Under the pieces are notes generated by a model, which worked only from the letters and a program-made list of their open reading frames with translations, was not told the origin of the DNA and ran no database searches. The position numbers and the translations under genes are program-made. From NCBI GenBank assembly GCA_016786765.1, contig JAEUUZ010000023.1, forward strand, positions 1 to 64,000: a DNA stretch of 64,000 nucleotides, given 5' to 3'. The stretch comes from Chitinophagales bacterium (lineage in GTDB: Bacteria; Bacteroidota; Bacteroidia; Chitinophagales; LD1). Positions 44,234-53,574 of this stretch are shown in pieces (the stretch's first letter is position 1; the number at the start of each line of letters is the position of its first letter).

Positions 44234-45916
44234 GTGGTGAAATTTCGTTTTGCATTCCTTTTTTCATTTTGCGGCATCTTTCTCCTTTTTCTATTTTCCG
44301 GTTGTGGTAAAATGTACAAGCGCATCTTTGCACGTGAAAGCATTGTACAAGACTCTTCTATTTATTCAAATTTAGACTACAGCGATTTAATTCTAGATAG
44401 TGCGTCTATAGTCCATTATATCGCTAAGGACACTGCTTTAGAGGTGTTTTCAGAAGACATTCTAGCCTTTTACAGCAGAAGAAACTTTCAATCGGCTTGG
44501 TTTACGAACAACAGTATGTCGAACAGTACAGATGCGTTCTTCAGTACACTCAATGACTATCAGATTAATTTTGAAGACCCATCGTTGGCTCGCCCTGCAT
44601 TAATTAGTTTATGGAATCAAGCTAAAGCAGACTCTAATTTTTTTGCAAAAAATTCAGAGGAGCGTTTGAGGTTTGAACTTGGTCTCACCTCTACATTTTT
44701 TCAATATGCACAAAAGGCCTACTTCGGTACCAATAAAAATCCAAAGGATTTAGAATGGTTTATTCCACGAAAGAAAAAAGATTACCAGCACCTGTTGGAT
44801 ACTTTAGTGCAATCGCCAACATCTTATCAAATCAACGAACCTGTAAACGATTATTATCGACACCTAAAGTCTGCATTAATAACCTATAGGGCAATAGAAA
44901 AGCAAGGAGGTTTTCCTGTTGTGCAATACGTAAAAGGCCTTCGGAAAGGGGACTCGAGCGAACATATCCCTCTCCTTAAACTGTATTTAGCAAACACTAA
45001 AGATATTCTCGAAAACGATTCATCAATGCTGTTTACCGACTCGTTATATAGCGCGCTAAAATCTTTTCAATCGCGCATGGGTCTTCGTGCTACAGGCATT
45101 CCGGACAGTTTAACTATTCGTGAGATGAATGTACCTGTTCGCCAGCGGATTCGACAGATTATGTTGAATATGGAGCGATTGCGATGGATTCCGGAACAAG
45201 CGCCCGACAATTATTTTTTGGTGAACATTCCGGAATACAGACTCCATGTTTTTGAAAATAAGCAATATCAATGGAGTATGAATGTGGTAGTAGGTAAGAC
45301 AGCAACGGCTACAAGTATTTTCTCCGGTAATTTATCGGTTGTAGGGTTCTGTCCGTATTGGAATGTACCTCAGAGTATTATCAAGAATGAAATGTTGCCT
45401 AAGTTGAAAGCAAATCCGGGTTATATCTACAAAAATAATTTAGAGGTGCTGAAAAACGGTAAGCTGATTAATCCGTATTCAGTAAGCTGGGGCAAATACA
45501 AAACCGGAGTGCCCTTTGTCATTCGACAGAAGCCCGGACCGTCAAATGCGTTGGGTCTTGTTGCTTTTTATTTTCCGAATTCTTACGATATCTATTTGCA
45601 CGATACACCGGCTAAAAGTTTTTTTGGAGAAACAAACAGAGCCTTCAGCCATGGCTGTATTCGATTGTCGGAGCCCGAGAAGTTGGCCCAATATGTATTT
45701 AGAAACGACTCGACACTTTCAGCAGATAGTATACACGTGTTGATGAATCAGCACAAAGAGAAGAAGGTGCGTGTAAAGCCATCTATTCCTGTATTTATAG
45801 GGTATTTTACGGCTTGGGTAGATCATACCGGAAAACTAAATTTCCGTCATGATATTTATGGTTTGGATACTAAACTCGAAAGAGAAGTTTTTGGTACTGA
45901 AAAGCTAATGCAATAG
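44234..45916 (+). CDS. Lipoprotein L,D-transpeptidase (YcbB/LdtD-like)
   Basis: From a GTG start, a lipoprotein signal ends with LFSGCGK, so this 560-residue enzyme is membrane-anchored in the periplasm. Residues about 60-230 resemble the scaffold domain of YcbB, a peptidoglycan-binding-1 unit (LKSFQSRMGLRATGIPD) lies near 275-300, and the YkuD catalytic domain follows with YLHDTPAKSFF and NRAFSHGCIRLSEP, Cys474 being the nucleophile. YcbB-like enzymes form 3-3 cross-links between peptidoglycan stems. It ends before a bidirectional terminator shared with atpH. Confidence 0.92.
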   Translation: MVKFRFAFLFSFCGIFLLFLFSGCGKMYKRIFARESIVQDSSIYSNLDYSDLILDSASIVHYIAKDTALEVFSEDILAFYSRRNFQSAWFTNNSMSNSTDAFFSTLNDYQINFEDPSLARPALISLWNQAKADSNFFAKNSEERLRFELGLTSTFFQYAQKAYFGTNKNPKDLEWFIPRKKKDYQHLLDTLVQSPTSYQINEPVNDYYRHLKSALITYRAIEKQGGFPVVQYVKGLRKGDSSEHIPLLKLYLANTKDILENDSSMLFTDSLYSALKSFQSRMGLRATGIPDSLTIREMNVPVRQRIRQIMLNMERLRWIPEQAPDNYFLVNIPEYRLHVFENKQYQWSMNVVVGKTATATSIFSGNLSVVGFCPYWNVPQSIIKNEMLPKLKANPGYIYKNNLEVLKNGKLINPYSVSWGKYKTGVPFVIRQKPGPSNALGLVAFYFPNSYDIYLHDTPAKSFFGETNRAFSHGCIRLSEPEKLAQYVFRNDSTLSADSIHVLMNQHKEKKVRVKPSIPVFIGYFTAWVDHTGKLNFRHDIYGLDTKLEREVFGTEKLMQ

Positions 45917-45927
45917 CAAACAAAAAA

Positions 45928-45956
45928 GGCTGCTTCAACATAGAAGCAGCCTTTTT
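45928..45956 (+). terminator. Bidirectional terminator between L,D-transpeptidase and atp genes
   Basis: GGCTGCTTC and GAAGCAGCC pair around an AACATA loop, with A run before and T run after, so it works in either direction. It closes the atp transcript 18 bases after the atpH stop. Confidence 0.9.
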
Positions 45957-45973
45957 AAAAAGTACAATAGTAT

Positions 45974-46537
45974 TTAGAAATAGGCCTTTACATACGAATC
46001 GTCATCTACCAATGTTTTCAATCGGTTTAAAGATTTACGAGCAGAAGTATCAATTTGCTTATCGCCATAGGTTAAAACGAAGCCTCCAATTAATGAAGCA
46101 TCTACTTCGTGTACCAACTTGATTTCTTTAATATTTTCTTTTGCTTTTAATTTATTGATAATGGTATCAACCGTGGCTTTGTCCACAGCAGTAGCTGTTG
46201 TTAACTTCACATTGGTGATATTGTTCAGCAAATCATATTGGCTGATAAATGCACCAGCTACCTCGCCTAGGAAGCTTTCGCGCCCTTTCTTAGTTAAAAG
46301 CACAATAAATTTATTAGTAAGCTCATGTACATTTGACCCAAAAACTTTGGTCAAAATGGCCTCTTTTTTATCGGATGGAATAATCGGGCTTTGCAACATG
46401 ATATGTAAATCGCGACTAGTTTTTAGCGTATTTGAAATAAGCGCCATGTCTGCTTTCACTGCTTCTAATTGGCCTTTTTCTTGTGCTAATTGAAGTAATG
46501 ATTTTGAGTATCGTGAAGCCAATCGGAATGATGACAT
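45974..46537 (-). CDS. atpH: ATP synthase F1 subunit delta
   Basis: The delta subunit links F1 alpha to the peripheral b stalk. The 187-residue protein shows the family layout: an N-terminal helical bundle starting ASRYSKSLLQLAQEKG, a central FIVLLTKKGRESFLGEV segment, and the C-terminal DASLIGGFVLTYGDKQIDTS signature. It is 28 bases after atpF. Unusually, it is the last gene of the run: the terminator follows, and no atpA or atpG is present. Confidence 0.95.
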   Translation of the reverse strand: MSSFRLASRYSKSLLQLAQEKGQLEAVKADMALISNTLKTSRDLHIMLQSPIIPSDKKEAILTKVFGSNVHELTNKFIVLLTKKGRESFLGEVAGAFISQYDLLNNITNVKLTTATAVDKATVDTIINKLKAKENIKEIKLVHEVDASLIGGFVLTYGDKQIDTSARKSLNRLKTLVDDDSYVKAYF

Positions 46538-46565
46538 AAATTCAGTTTTAAACTATAACGGAAAA

Positions 46566-47105
46566 TTAGTTGAGGTTGCTTTCTTTTACTAACGCATCAA
46601 CAAATGCTTTGTGATCGGTATCGTTTTTTAATTCTTTGCGAACAATTTTTTCAGCGATTTCAATAGCTAAAGCGCCCACCGAGTTTTTTACCTCAACAAT
46701 AGCTGCTTTTTTCTGGATTTCGATTTCACGGATAGCGTCACCTACCTTTTTATCCGCTTCAGATTTTGCTTTTTCGATGATATCGTTTTTCATTTTTTCG
46801 GCAACGATACGGGCATCATGCAAAATTTGATTTCTTTCCTCTTTGGCTTGGTTTAATAACTCTTCGTTTTTCGATACCAATGCCGCCATTTCCGCTCTTG
46901 CTTTTTCCGCTTGTGTTAACGACTCCTCGATGTGCATTTCGCGCTCTTTCAACGCACTTGCAATGGGCTTGAACGCAAATTTACCTAAGATAAAAATCAA
47001 GGCAACGAAAATAATAAGCGCCCAAATAGCTAATCCCGGATTTGGAGTAATTAAGCTGAACGGATTCGCTTCTTCTGATAATAAAACAACTAATAACGTG
47101 TTCAT
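46566..47105 (-). CDS. atpF: ATP synthase Fo subunit b
   Basis: The b subunit forms the peripheral stalk. The 179-residue protein has one N-terminal transmembrane helix (LAIWALIIFVALIFILGKFAF) followed by a long, highly charged coiled coil (EREMHIEESLTQAEKARAEM and onwards). It lies 87 bases after atpE and before atpH. Confidence 0.95.
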   Translation of the reverse strand: MNTLLVVLLSEEANPFSLITPNPGLAIWALIIFVALIFILGKFAFKPIASALKEREMHIEESLTQAEKARAEMAALVSKNEELLNQAKEERNQILHDARIVAEKMKNDIIEKAKSEADKKVGDAIREIEIQKKAAIVEVKNSVGALAIEIAEKIVRKELKNDTDHKAFVDALVKESNLN

Positions 47106-47192
47106 ATTTATATAGATTTTTCTTTGAAATTCATTTGTTTAAAAACCAGTACTCCGTTGGCAATCCCATTGGAGTACTGATTTTAGGTTGAA

Positions 47193-47447
<255 letters not shown>

Positions 47448-48518
47448 TTAATGATGCGCTTCTTCTCCGTGACCGTGTTCTTCAACAGCCATGCCGATAA
47501 ATACGCTTGTCAACATAGAAAAGATAAAGGCTTGAATGAATGCCACTAAAACTTCAATGCAACTGATAAACAATGTAAATGGAATGGCAATGGCTGAACC
47601 CGCAATTGATCCTCCCACACTCTTCCCTGCATTGCCAAATACGAATATCAAACAAATCAAACTTAATACAATGATGTGGCCTGCTACCATATTGGCGAAA
47701 AGACGTATCATCAATGCAATAGGTTTAGTGAAGATACCTAAAAGCTCCACCGGGAACATGATTGGCCACAAGAAATAAGGTTGAGGTAAAAGAATGTGCT
47801 TCCAATAGCCTTTGTTTCCGCTAAAATTGATCACAAGCATGGCCACAAAAGCCATTACTAAAGTAAATGCGATGTTTCCTGTAACGTTTGCACCTCCTGG
47901 GAATACTGGGATAAGGCCTAATAAGTTTAATACAAGAATGAAGAAGAAGATGGTCATGATATAAGGCAAATACTTTTCGTATTTAGGTCCAATTCCAGGT
48001 TTAGCAACATCGTCTCTTATGAAAACTACCATTGGTTCGATAAGTGATTGCAATCCTTTAGGTGCTTTTCCTTTGTTGGTGGTGTAGGCTTTAGTTACTG
48101 AAGTGAAAACAACAATCAAAATAAATGCAGCTAACAACATGGTTGCCACATTTTTAGTTATTGAAAAATCGATAAATCCTGCGTGATCTTCGCGTACAAT
48201 ACCCCCGTGCTCACATGTGTAGCCATTTACTTCTTTGCCGTCTTCATATTGAAAAGTGGTTATTCCACTTTCAGCTGAATAAAGAATACAAGGTAAACCG
48301 ATATGCGCCATTTCTAAGATATCCCACTCATGTGAATCGGCTATGTGGTGCAGAATCATTGGCGTTGGGTTGAATTTTTCATCTGCTTTTGGTGCTTCTG
48401 TATGCGCTTCTTCCGTTGTTGTTGCAACTGCAGTCTCTGTTTCTTCAGCAGAAACGGCTAGACTACTCAATACAATTCCTGAGAAAAGGATTATTCGTTT
48501 TATATAGGCTGTAAACAC
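47448..48518 (-). CDS. atpB: ATP synthase Fo subunit a, with N-terminal signal peptide
   Basis: The a subunit provides the proton channel. The C-terminal 230 residues have the family helices, including MIRLFANMVAGHIIVLSLI with the essential Arg, and a final EVLVAFIQAFIFSMLTSVFIG. As in other Bacteroidota, an N-terminal signal-like segment and an extra acidic periplasmic region precede them. I place the start at GTG 48518, giving VFTAYIKRIILFSGIVLSSL as signal. The ATG at 48602 is upstream of a consensus promoter at 48543-48572 and would not be on the mRNA. First gene of atpB-E-F-H. Confidence 0.92.
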   Translation of the reverse strand: MFTAYIKRIILFSGIVLSSLAVSAEETETAVATTTEEAHTEAPKADEKFNPTPMILHHIADSHEWDILEMAHIGLPCILYSAESGITTFQYEDGKEVNGYTCEHGGIVREDHAGFIDFSITKNVATMLLAAFILIVVFTSVTKAYTTNKGKAPKGLQSLIEPMVVFIRDDVAKPGIGPKYEKYLPYIMTIFFFILVLNLLGLIPVFPGGANVTGNIAFTLVMAFVAMLVINFSGNKGYWKHILLPQPYFLWPIMFPVELLGIFTKPIALMIRLFANMVAGHIIVLSLICLIFVFGNAGKSVGGSIAGSAIAIPFTLFISCIEVLVAFIQAFIFSMLTSVFIGMAVEEHGHGEEAHH

Positions 48519-48542
48519 GTGATTGATTTTTAAAATGCGGTG

Positions 48543-48572
48543 CAAATGTAAGCCTTTTGCAAAATATTCCAA
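48543..48572 (-). promoter_or_regulatory. Consensus promoter of the atpBEFH operon
   Basis: On the minus strand TTG (48572-48570), exactly 19 bases, then TACATTTG (48550-48543): a perfect match to the Bacteroidota consensus TTG-N19-TAnnTTTG. Transcription should begin a few bases after 48543, about 20 bases before the GTG at 48518. Confidence 0.75.
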
Positions 48573-48628
48573 ATGCTTGTGCCACAAGAAAAATGCAATC
48601 AAAAGTTCTCATTTGCAATTTTTGGCAT

Positions 48629-48636
48629 TAAGTTTG
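48629..48636 (+). promoter_or_regulatory. -7 promoter element TAAGTTTG for the OmpA/TSP3 gene
   Basis: A perfect TAnnTTTG element lies 27 bases before the ATG at 48664. A good TTG at 19 bases is not present (the nearest is TTC), so confidence is moderate. Confidence 0.5.
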
Positions 48637-48663
48637 CAAATCGCAAATCAAAATTTATAATTT

Positions 48664-51060
48664 ATGAAACAACTTAAACCCATTTTACTAGGGATTCTAG
48701 CCGTTTGTTTCTTTTCCAATGCACAAGCACAATACAATAAAGTATTAGCTGCAAGTAATTTCGGAGGGGTATCTACTGTTAGTTACAATCCCGCTATTGC
48801 CGATAACCGTATGAAGTTCGACTTGAACTTAATTTCAGTTGGTTTGGAGGTAAACAACAATTACCTTGGAATAAGCAATAAGCCGCTTTTAAACAGAGAT
48901 CTTTTCAATGACGATAAGTTTGCCGACAAATATTTGATTGAGCGAGTAAACGGTAAAAACAAAAAGGCTTTTGTAGGTATGGACGCCCAAATTCCTTTAT
49001 CCTTTATGTTTGCATGGGGAAAAAACCGTTCTAACAAAAATGCAATTGCATTAACCGCGAACATGCACAGTATTACAAATGTTGATAATATCAGCGAAAC
49101 ATTGGCTCGTTCAAGTTATTTCGGATTAGGCAATAAGGCGGATTCAATTACAGGATTCAACTTCAAAAACCTTTCAGAGAAAAATGTGGCTCTCCGTAAC
49201 TTAGAGTGGATGGATGTTGGCGCTACATATTCTAGAGTAGTTTACGATAAAGGGCGGCACTTTGTTAAAGTAGGAGGTACTATTAAAGTGCTTTTGGGTG
49301 TTGCATCAGCATATTTGTATTCCAATAAAGCCGATTATCAGTTTAACAATTATGATAGTTTGAATATCTACAACAGTGATGTAAGATATGGACACAACAA
49401 GGGCTTGGAAGAATTTGGCGATAGAACGTTTAAATATGACGGTTTAGGTTCACTTAAAAAATACATCACTCCGGGTGCAGCAGCAGATTTAGGTGTTGTT
49501 TACGAATGGAGACCTGATCAAGATAAGTACAAGTACACCATGGATTGCAAAGAGTGGTATCAAAGAGAGCGCGATAAATATAAATTGGCTGTTGGGTTCT
49601 CTGTAATTGATTTGGGGGCAATTTCGTTCAGCAAATCAGTAAATGATCGTGACTTTAATGCCGATATTCGCAATTGGGAAGTAAAGAAAGAGCCTATCAA
49701 TGGTGTTCAATCTTTCGACTCAGTGCTTAACTCTAAATTCGGAAGCACGTATACCGGATCTGATAAATTTACGGTTTGGTTGCCGACACGTTTCAACCTA
49801 TACATTGACTATCATATTTGGAAAGGCTTTGGTTTGAACTTGGGAACTACTATTTCTCCGGTTATGGCGAAAAACAAAAACCAAATTCATTACCCTACTT
49901 CGGTAACATTAACGCCTAAATACGATCACAAATGGGTGGGTGTTTATGTTCCACTTTCTTATGATGAATATGGTAACTTTAGTGCGGGTGCAGGTTTGCG
50001 TGCCGGACCACTTTTTGTTACATCATCGAACGTGATTACATTGTTTGGTAAGAAAACAAGTTTCAACGCCAACGTTCAAGTGGGATTGAAAGTTACAATT
50101 CCGAACAGCTTGCACCGCGATCGCGATAAAGATGGTGTATCGAACAAGAAAGATAAGTGTAAAAAAGAGAAAGGAACTTGTGCTACCGGAGGTTGTTCTG
50201 ATAAAGACAATGATGGAGTTACAGATAAGTTAGATCTTTGTCCGGATGTTGCAGGACCATTATTCTTAGCAGGTTGCCCTGATAGAGATGGGGATAGCAT
50301 TCCAGACATGCGAGATTCTTGTCCGGATGTAAAAGGACCGAAAGAATCTTTGGGTTGTCCTGATACAGATGGAGATGGAATCTGGGATAAATATGACGAA
50401 TGTCCTACTGAAAAAGGAACAAAAGAAATGAATGGCTGTCCTGATCGCGACAACGATGGTGTTGCCGATAAAGATGATGCTTGTCCTGATGTTCCTGGAG
50501 AAAAGGCGCACAAAGGTTGCCCAGATTCAGATAAAGACGGATTGTACGATAACGAAGATAAATGTCCTCGTGAAGCCGGTCCTGCTGAAAATCAAGGTTG
50601 CCCTTGGCCTGATACTGATGGAGACGGAGTATTAGACAAAGATGATGCTTGTCCGAAAGTATTTGGAGTAGCTGAAAACAAAGGCTGTCCTAAGTTGGAT
50701 AAAAAAGAAGTAGAAACTGTGAAGTTCGCTTTCCAAAACTTAGAGTTCGAAACAGGTAAAGACGTGATTAGAACGAAGTCTTACGTTTCCTTGAATGGTT
50801 TAGCGAAGTTGTTGGTTGACAAACCTAGTTATGGTTTGAAAATCGAAGGCCATACCGATAACGTGGGTGACGATGCTAAAAACTTAGACTTGTCGAACAG
50901 AAGAGCAGCAGCCGTTAAAGCATATCTTGTTAAGCGAGGTGTTGATGGCAATAAGTTAGAAACTGCCGGTTTTGGCGAAACTCAGCCAATTGCAGATAAC
51001 AATACAGTTGCTGGTCGTCAGAAAAACAGACGAGTTGTGATGAATATTATTTTCAAGTAA
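48664..51060 (+). CDS. Outer membrane protein: beta-barrel, TSP3 calcium repeats and OmpA domain
   Basis: The 798-residue protein has a signal peptide (ending SNAQA). Residues about 25-480 look like a beta-barrel of the DUF5723 kind found in Bacteroidota (ASNFGGVSTVSYNPAIAD at its start). Residues about 484-675 carry seven thrombospondin type 3 repeats, each DxDxDGxxDxxDxC with Cys in the same place, expected to bind calcium. Residues about 690-798 are an OmpA-like peptidoglycan-binding domain (IEGHTDNVGDDAKNLDLSNR, GFGETQPIADN). It probably ties the outer membrane to the peptidoglycan. Terminator follows directly. Confidence 0.9.
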   Translation: MKQLKPILLGILAVCFFSNAQAQYNKVLAASNFGGVSTVSYNPAIADNRMKFDLNLISVGLEVNNNYLGISNKPLLNRDLFNDDKFADKYLIERVNGKNKKAFVGMDAQIPLSFMFAWGKNRSNKNAIALTANMHSITNVDNISETLARSSYFGLGNKADSITGFNFKNLSEKNVALRNLEWMDVGATYSRVVYDKGRHFVKVGGTIKVLLGVASAYLYSNKADYQFNNYDSLNIYNSDVRYGHNKGLEEFGDRTFKYDGLGSLKKYITPGAAADLGVVYEWRPDQDKYKYTMDCKEWYQRERDKYKLAVGFSVIDLGAISFSKSVNDRDFNADIRNWEVKKEPINGVQSFDSVLNSKFGSTYTGSDKFTVWLPTRFNLYIDYHIWKGFGLNLGTTISPVMAKNKNQIHYPTSVTLTPKYDHKWVGVYVPLSYDEYGNFSAGAGLRAGPLFVTSSNVITLFGKKTSFNANVQVGLKVTIPNSLHRDRDKDGVSNKKDKCKKEKGTCATGGCSDKDNDGVTDKLDLCPDVAGPLFLAGCPDRDGDSIPDMRDSCPDVKGPKESLGCPDTDGDGIWDKYDECPTEKGTKEMNGCPDRDNDGVADKDDACPDVPGEKAHKGCPDSDKDGLYDNEDKCPREAGPAENQGCPWPDTDGDGVLDKDDACPKVFGVAENKGCPKLDKKEVETVKFAFQNLEFETGKDVIRTKSYVSLNGLAKLLVDKPSYGLKIEGHTDNVGDDAKNLDLSNRRAAAVKAYLVKRGVDGNKLETAGFGETQPIADNNTVAGRQKNRRVVMNIIFK

Positions 51061-51080
51061 TCAATTGCACCCAAGTGTTA

Positions 51081-51115
51081 AAAAGCGTCTCGGAATTTCC
51101 GAGACGCTTTTTTTT
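51081..51115 (+). terminator. Terminator of the OmpA/TSP3 gene
   Basis: GCGTCTCGGA and TCCGAGACGC form a 10-bp perfect stem with a three-base loop, followed by eight T. Confidence 0.92.
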
Positions 51116-51189
51116 ATGCTGAAATTTTAAATGCTTCCCTTAGTTTCTTCTTATTCTTTTTGTATCATTGGATATAAAACCAAACTAAT

Positions 51190-52833
51190 ATGACAAGAAA
51201 AATTCTACTGTTTACAATTGTATTTCAGTTCTTGGCTACAAAGATATTTGCTCAGTGCGCAGAAGTTAATCAACCTAAAGTTTTATTGGTGGGCGACAGT
51301 TGGGCGTTTTTTATGGATGTAGACAAAACCTTCAATAACTCTTTGAAAAAATACGGACATTCTAACTACAAGTATTTGACAAATACAGTAATTGCTGAAA
51401 ATGGAGCAGAAACAAATGATTTTTTACTAGCCAATAAACAACAGATGATTGATTCACTCATTAAGGCGAATCCTTCTATATCGGTAGTGCATTTAAGTAT
51501 TGGCGGTAACGATGTTTTGGGCGATTGGAAAGTAAGTTCTTCTTCCGGATTTGTTGATACTCTTTTTCATGGTATTTCAACGCGAATGAATGCTATAGTA
51601 AACTTTATTAAGTCAACTAAACCCGGAATAAAAGTAGTTTGGAGCGGATATGTATATCCAAATTTTGGAGAAGTGATTCAAACCTCTGGATGGGGTTCAG
51701 GTCATCCATTCTATAGTAATTGGCAGAAAATGGAATTTCCTACATTCATTCAATTGAATACCATGTTGAACCGATTTTCGGATTCAATGGAAGTGTATTC
51801 AGCCGGTGACCCCCAAGTGGAATTCTACAAGTGCACAGGTTTGTTACAGAATACGTTTGGACAAACTACCCCACTAGGTATTGCGCCAAGTGGAACCTAC
51901 GCCCCTTATAGTTTGCCTATGCCTGAAGGTGACCCTAATTATCCTTCACCGAAAACATCGATGCGCGATTATGGTATTACACGCGATTGTTTTCACCTTT
52001 CTCCACAAGGCTACAGCGATTTCATCGACTATCAAATGCAGAAGTTTTATCAGAAATATTTAATGGATGATTTGTATTTGCTTTCAGAAAACAATACGCA
52101 AACCGGTACTGTTTCTTCAACCGGTGCTGTGGCTGACACTTTGCTGTTAGGCGAAAGCGGAGGAAATTCTTTTGCGACTGTTCTATCGTTTAATACATCA
52201 AGTATGGCTGATACTGTTCTTAAAAAGGCAAGTATATTCTTAAGAAGAAATCGACTTACAGGTGCTAATCCAATCAGTAATACCTTATCCATTAAGGTAA
52301 AAAGCGGAAATTTTGGAACAACCGTAAATGTAGAAGCTGCTGATTATGCTGCAACTGGCGATGCTTCCGGAACGCCTTGCTTGTTTGGCTCGAATGCAGG
52401 AAATGCTAATTGGATTCGTTTGGATTTGCCTGCTGCTGTTTTGCCTTTTATTACTAAAAACGCTACAACACAGTTTATTATTTCTGCTCCAAGCTTCACA
52501 GGAGGTGTAGTTAATTTCAACAACTCAAGCAACCCTGAATATGCACCTATATTGAATCTAGATTATGGCGGAACACCTACAACAGGTATTCTTGAAAATG
52601 AATCTAGTGTTACTTTGCATGTCTATCCTAATCCCGCAAACAATTTGCTGAACATTGAAACGAATGGAGCAATCATTCAACACATTGATGTGGTGGATGT
52701 TTTGGGTAATATTACACTTAGTCGCGCTACCGATAAAAATACCATCGATATTGCATCGTTGCCTACAGGCATCTATACGATTCATGTGAGTACGAATGAA
52801 GGAATGGCAAGACAACAATTTGTAAAACAATAA
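51190..52833 (+). CDS. SGNH/GDSL hydrolase exported by T9SS
   Basis: A signal peptide (residues 1-20) is followed by an SGNH hydrolase domain with block I VGDSWAF (Ser near 37), block III LSIGGNDVLG near 103-110 and the catalytic Asp-His block RDCFHLSPQGY near 265. These are esterases or lipases, often carbohydrate O-acetyl esterases. A beta domain (about 300-460) with PSFTGGVVNFNNSSNPEYAP resembles a DNRLRE/DUF-type module, and residues about 470-547 are a type A T9SS sorting domain (LHVYPNPANNLL, ARQQFVKQ end). The substrate is unknown. Confidence 0.88.
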   Translation: MTRKILLFTIVFQFLATKIFAQCAEVNQPKVLLVGDSWAFFMDVDKTFNNSLKKYGHSNYKYLTNTVIAENGAETNDFLLANKQQMIDSLIKANPSISVVHLSIGGNDVLGDWKVSSSSGFVDTLFHGISTRMNAIVNFIKSTKPGIKVVWSGYVYPNFGEVIQTSGWGSGHPFYSNWQKMEFPTFIQLNTMLNRFSDSMEVYSAGDPQVEFYKCTGLLQNTFGQTTPLGIAPSGTYAPYSLPMPEGDPNYPSPKTSMRDYGITRDCFHLSPQGYSDFIDYQMQKFYQKYLMDDLYLLSENNTQTGTVSSTGAVADTLLLGESGGNSFATVLSFNTSSMADTVLKKASIFLRRNRLTGANPISNTLSIKVKSGNFGTTVNVEAADYAATGDASGTPCLFGSNAGNANWIRLDLPAAVLPFITKNATTQFIISAPSFTGGVVNFNNSSNPEYAPILNLDYGGTPTTGILENESSVTLHVYPNPANNLLNIETNGAIIQHIDVVDVLGNITLSRATDKNTIDIASLPTGIYTIHVSTNEGMARQQFVKQ

Positions 52834-52889
52834 AAATCAATACAACTCACAGCCATTGGAAATTAAAAGCACTGCTGGTATTACCTGTA

Positions 52890-53567
52890 GTGCTTTTAAT
52901 TTTTTATGTATTTCCATTTCTTGTTTTTCTTACTTCACGGCAAACTCCCCAATCGCTATATCATTTCATCCGGTTCACAGAGATAATTGATGATTTACAT
53001 TTTAGGAATATGTCTGAAACCGAGAAAGCAGTTATACTTTGTAGGTACGTGGGTAAGAATGTCCGAAATCATAAAGATGGCGATAAGATTGACGATGTAT
53101 CAGCCTTTGAAATCCTTGAAAAGGGATATGGTGCATGCGATCAAAAAGCGCTTGTTTTATTGGCTCTGGCTGAACAGGCAGGTATTGAAGGGCATCTGGT
53201 ATACTTATACGGTTACGATTCCGTATCTCATCACACAGTAGCGGAACTCAAGATTAACGACTCTTGGGCAATGTTAGACCCTTATTTTCAAAATCAATAT
53301 TGGGTTTCAGCGAAAACTTTAGCAAGTGTACATGATGTTGTAGCGCATAAAGTTCAAGTAGTTGATTTACCTTTAATCGATTCAGCCAAATACGCCCGTT
53401 TATTTGATACCCTTTATCCCTATAAAATTTGGCCTCGAGAAAAACCAAGCAGAATGAATCGCATCACTGTGTTCATTATGACGTTAAGCTTCCGTATTTA
53501 CGGGCGTTACATGACAACACCATGGAAAAGTATTTATCTCAGGAAAGCGGAAGGTAGAATGCCTTAA
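52890..53567 (+). CDS. Membrane-anchored transglutaminase-like protein
   Basis: The 225-residue product (GTG start) opens with a hydrophobic anchor and contains a transglutaminase-like core: GYGACDQKALVLLALAEQAG with the Cys, SHHTVAELKINDSW with the His, and AMLDPYF with the Asp. Family members act as peptidases or cross-linkers, or in sugar and peptide processing. The reading frame stays open upstream to about 52830 and codes a Lys-containing stretch that would make a better signal anchor (KALLVLPVVLLIFY), but no ATG, GTG or TTG starts it, so the N terminus is uncertain. It follows the SGNH gene by 56 bases and may be co-transcribed. Confidence 0.75.
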   Translation: MLLIFYVFPFLVFLTSRQTPQSLYHFIRFTEIIDDLHFRNMSETEKAVILCRYVGKNVRNHKDGDKIDDVSAFEILEKGYGACDQKALVLLALAEQAGIEGHLVYLYGYDSVSHHTVAELKINDSWAMLDPYFQNQYWVSAKTLASVHDVVAHKVQVVDLPLIDSAKYARLFDTLYPYKIWPREKPSRMNRITVFIMTLSFRIYGRYMTTPWKSIYLRKAEGRMP

Positions 53568-53574
53568 ACTTGTA

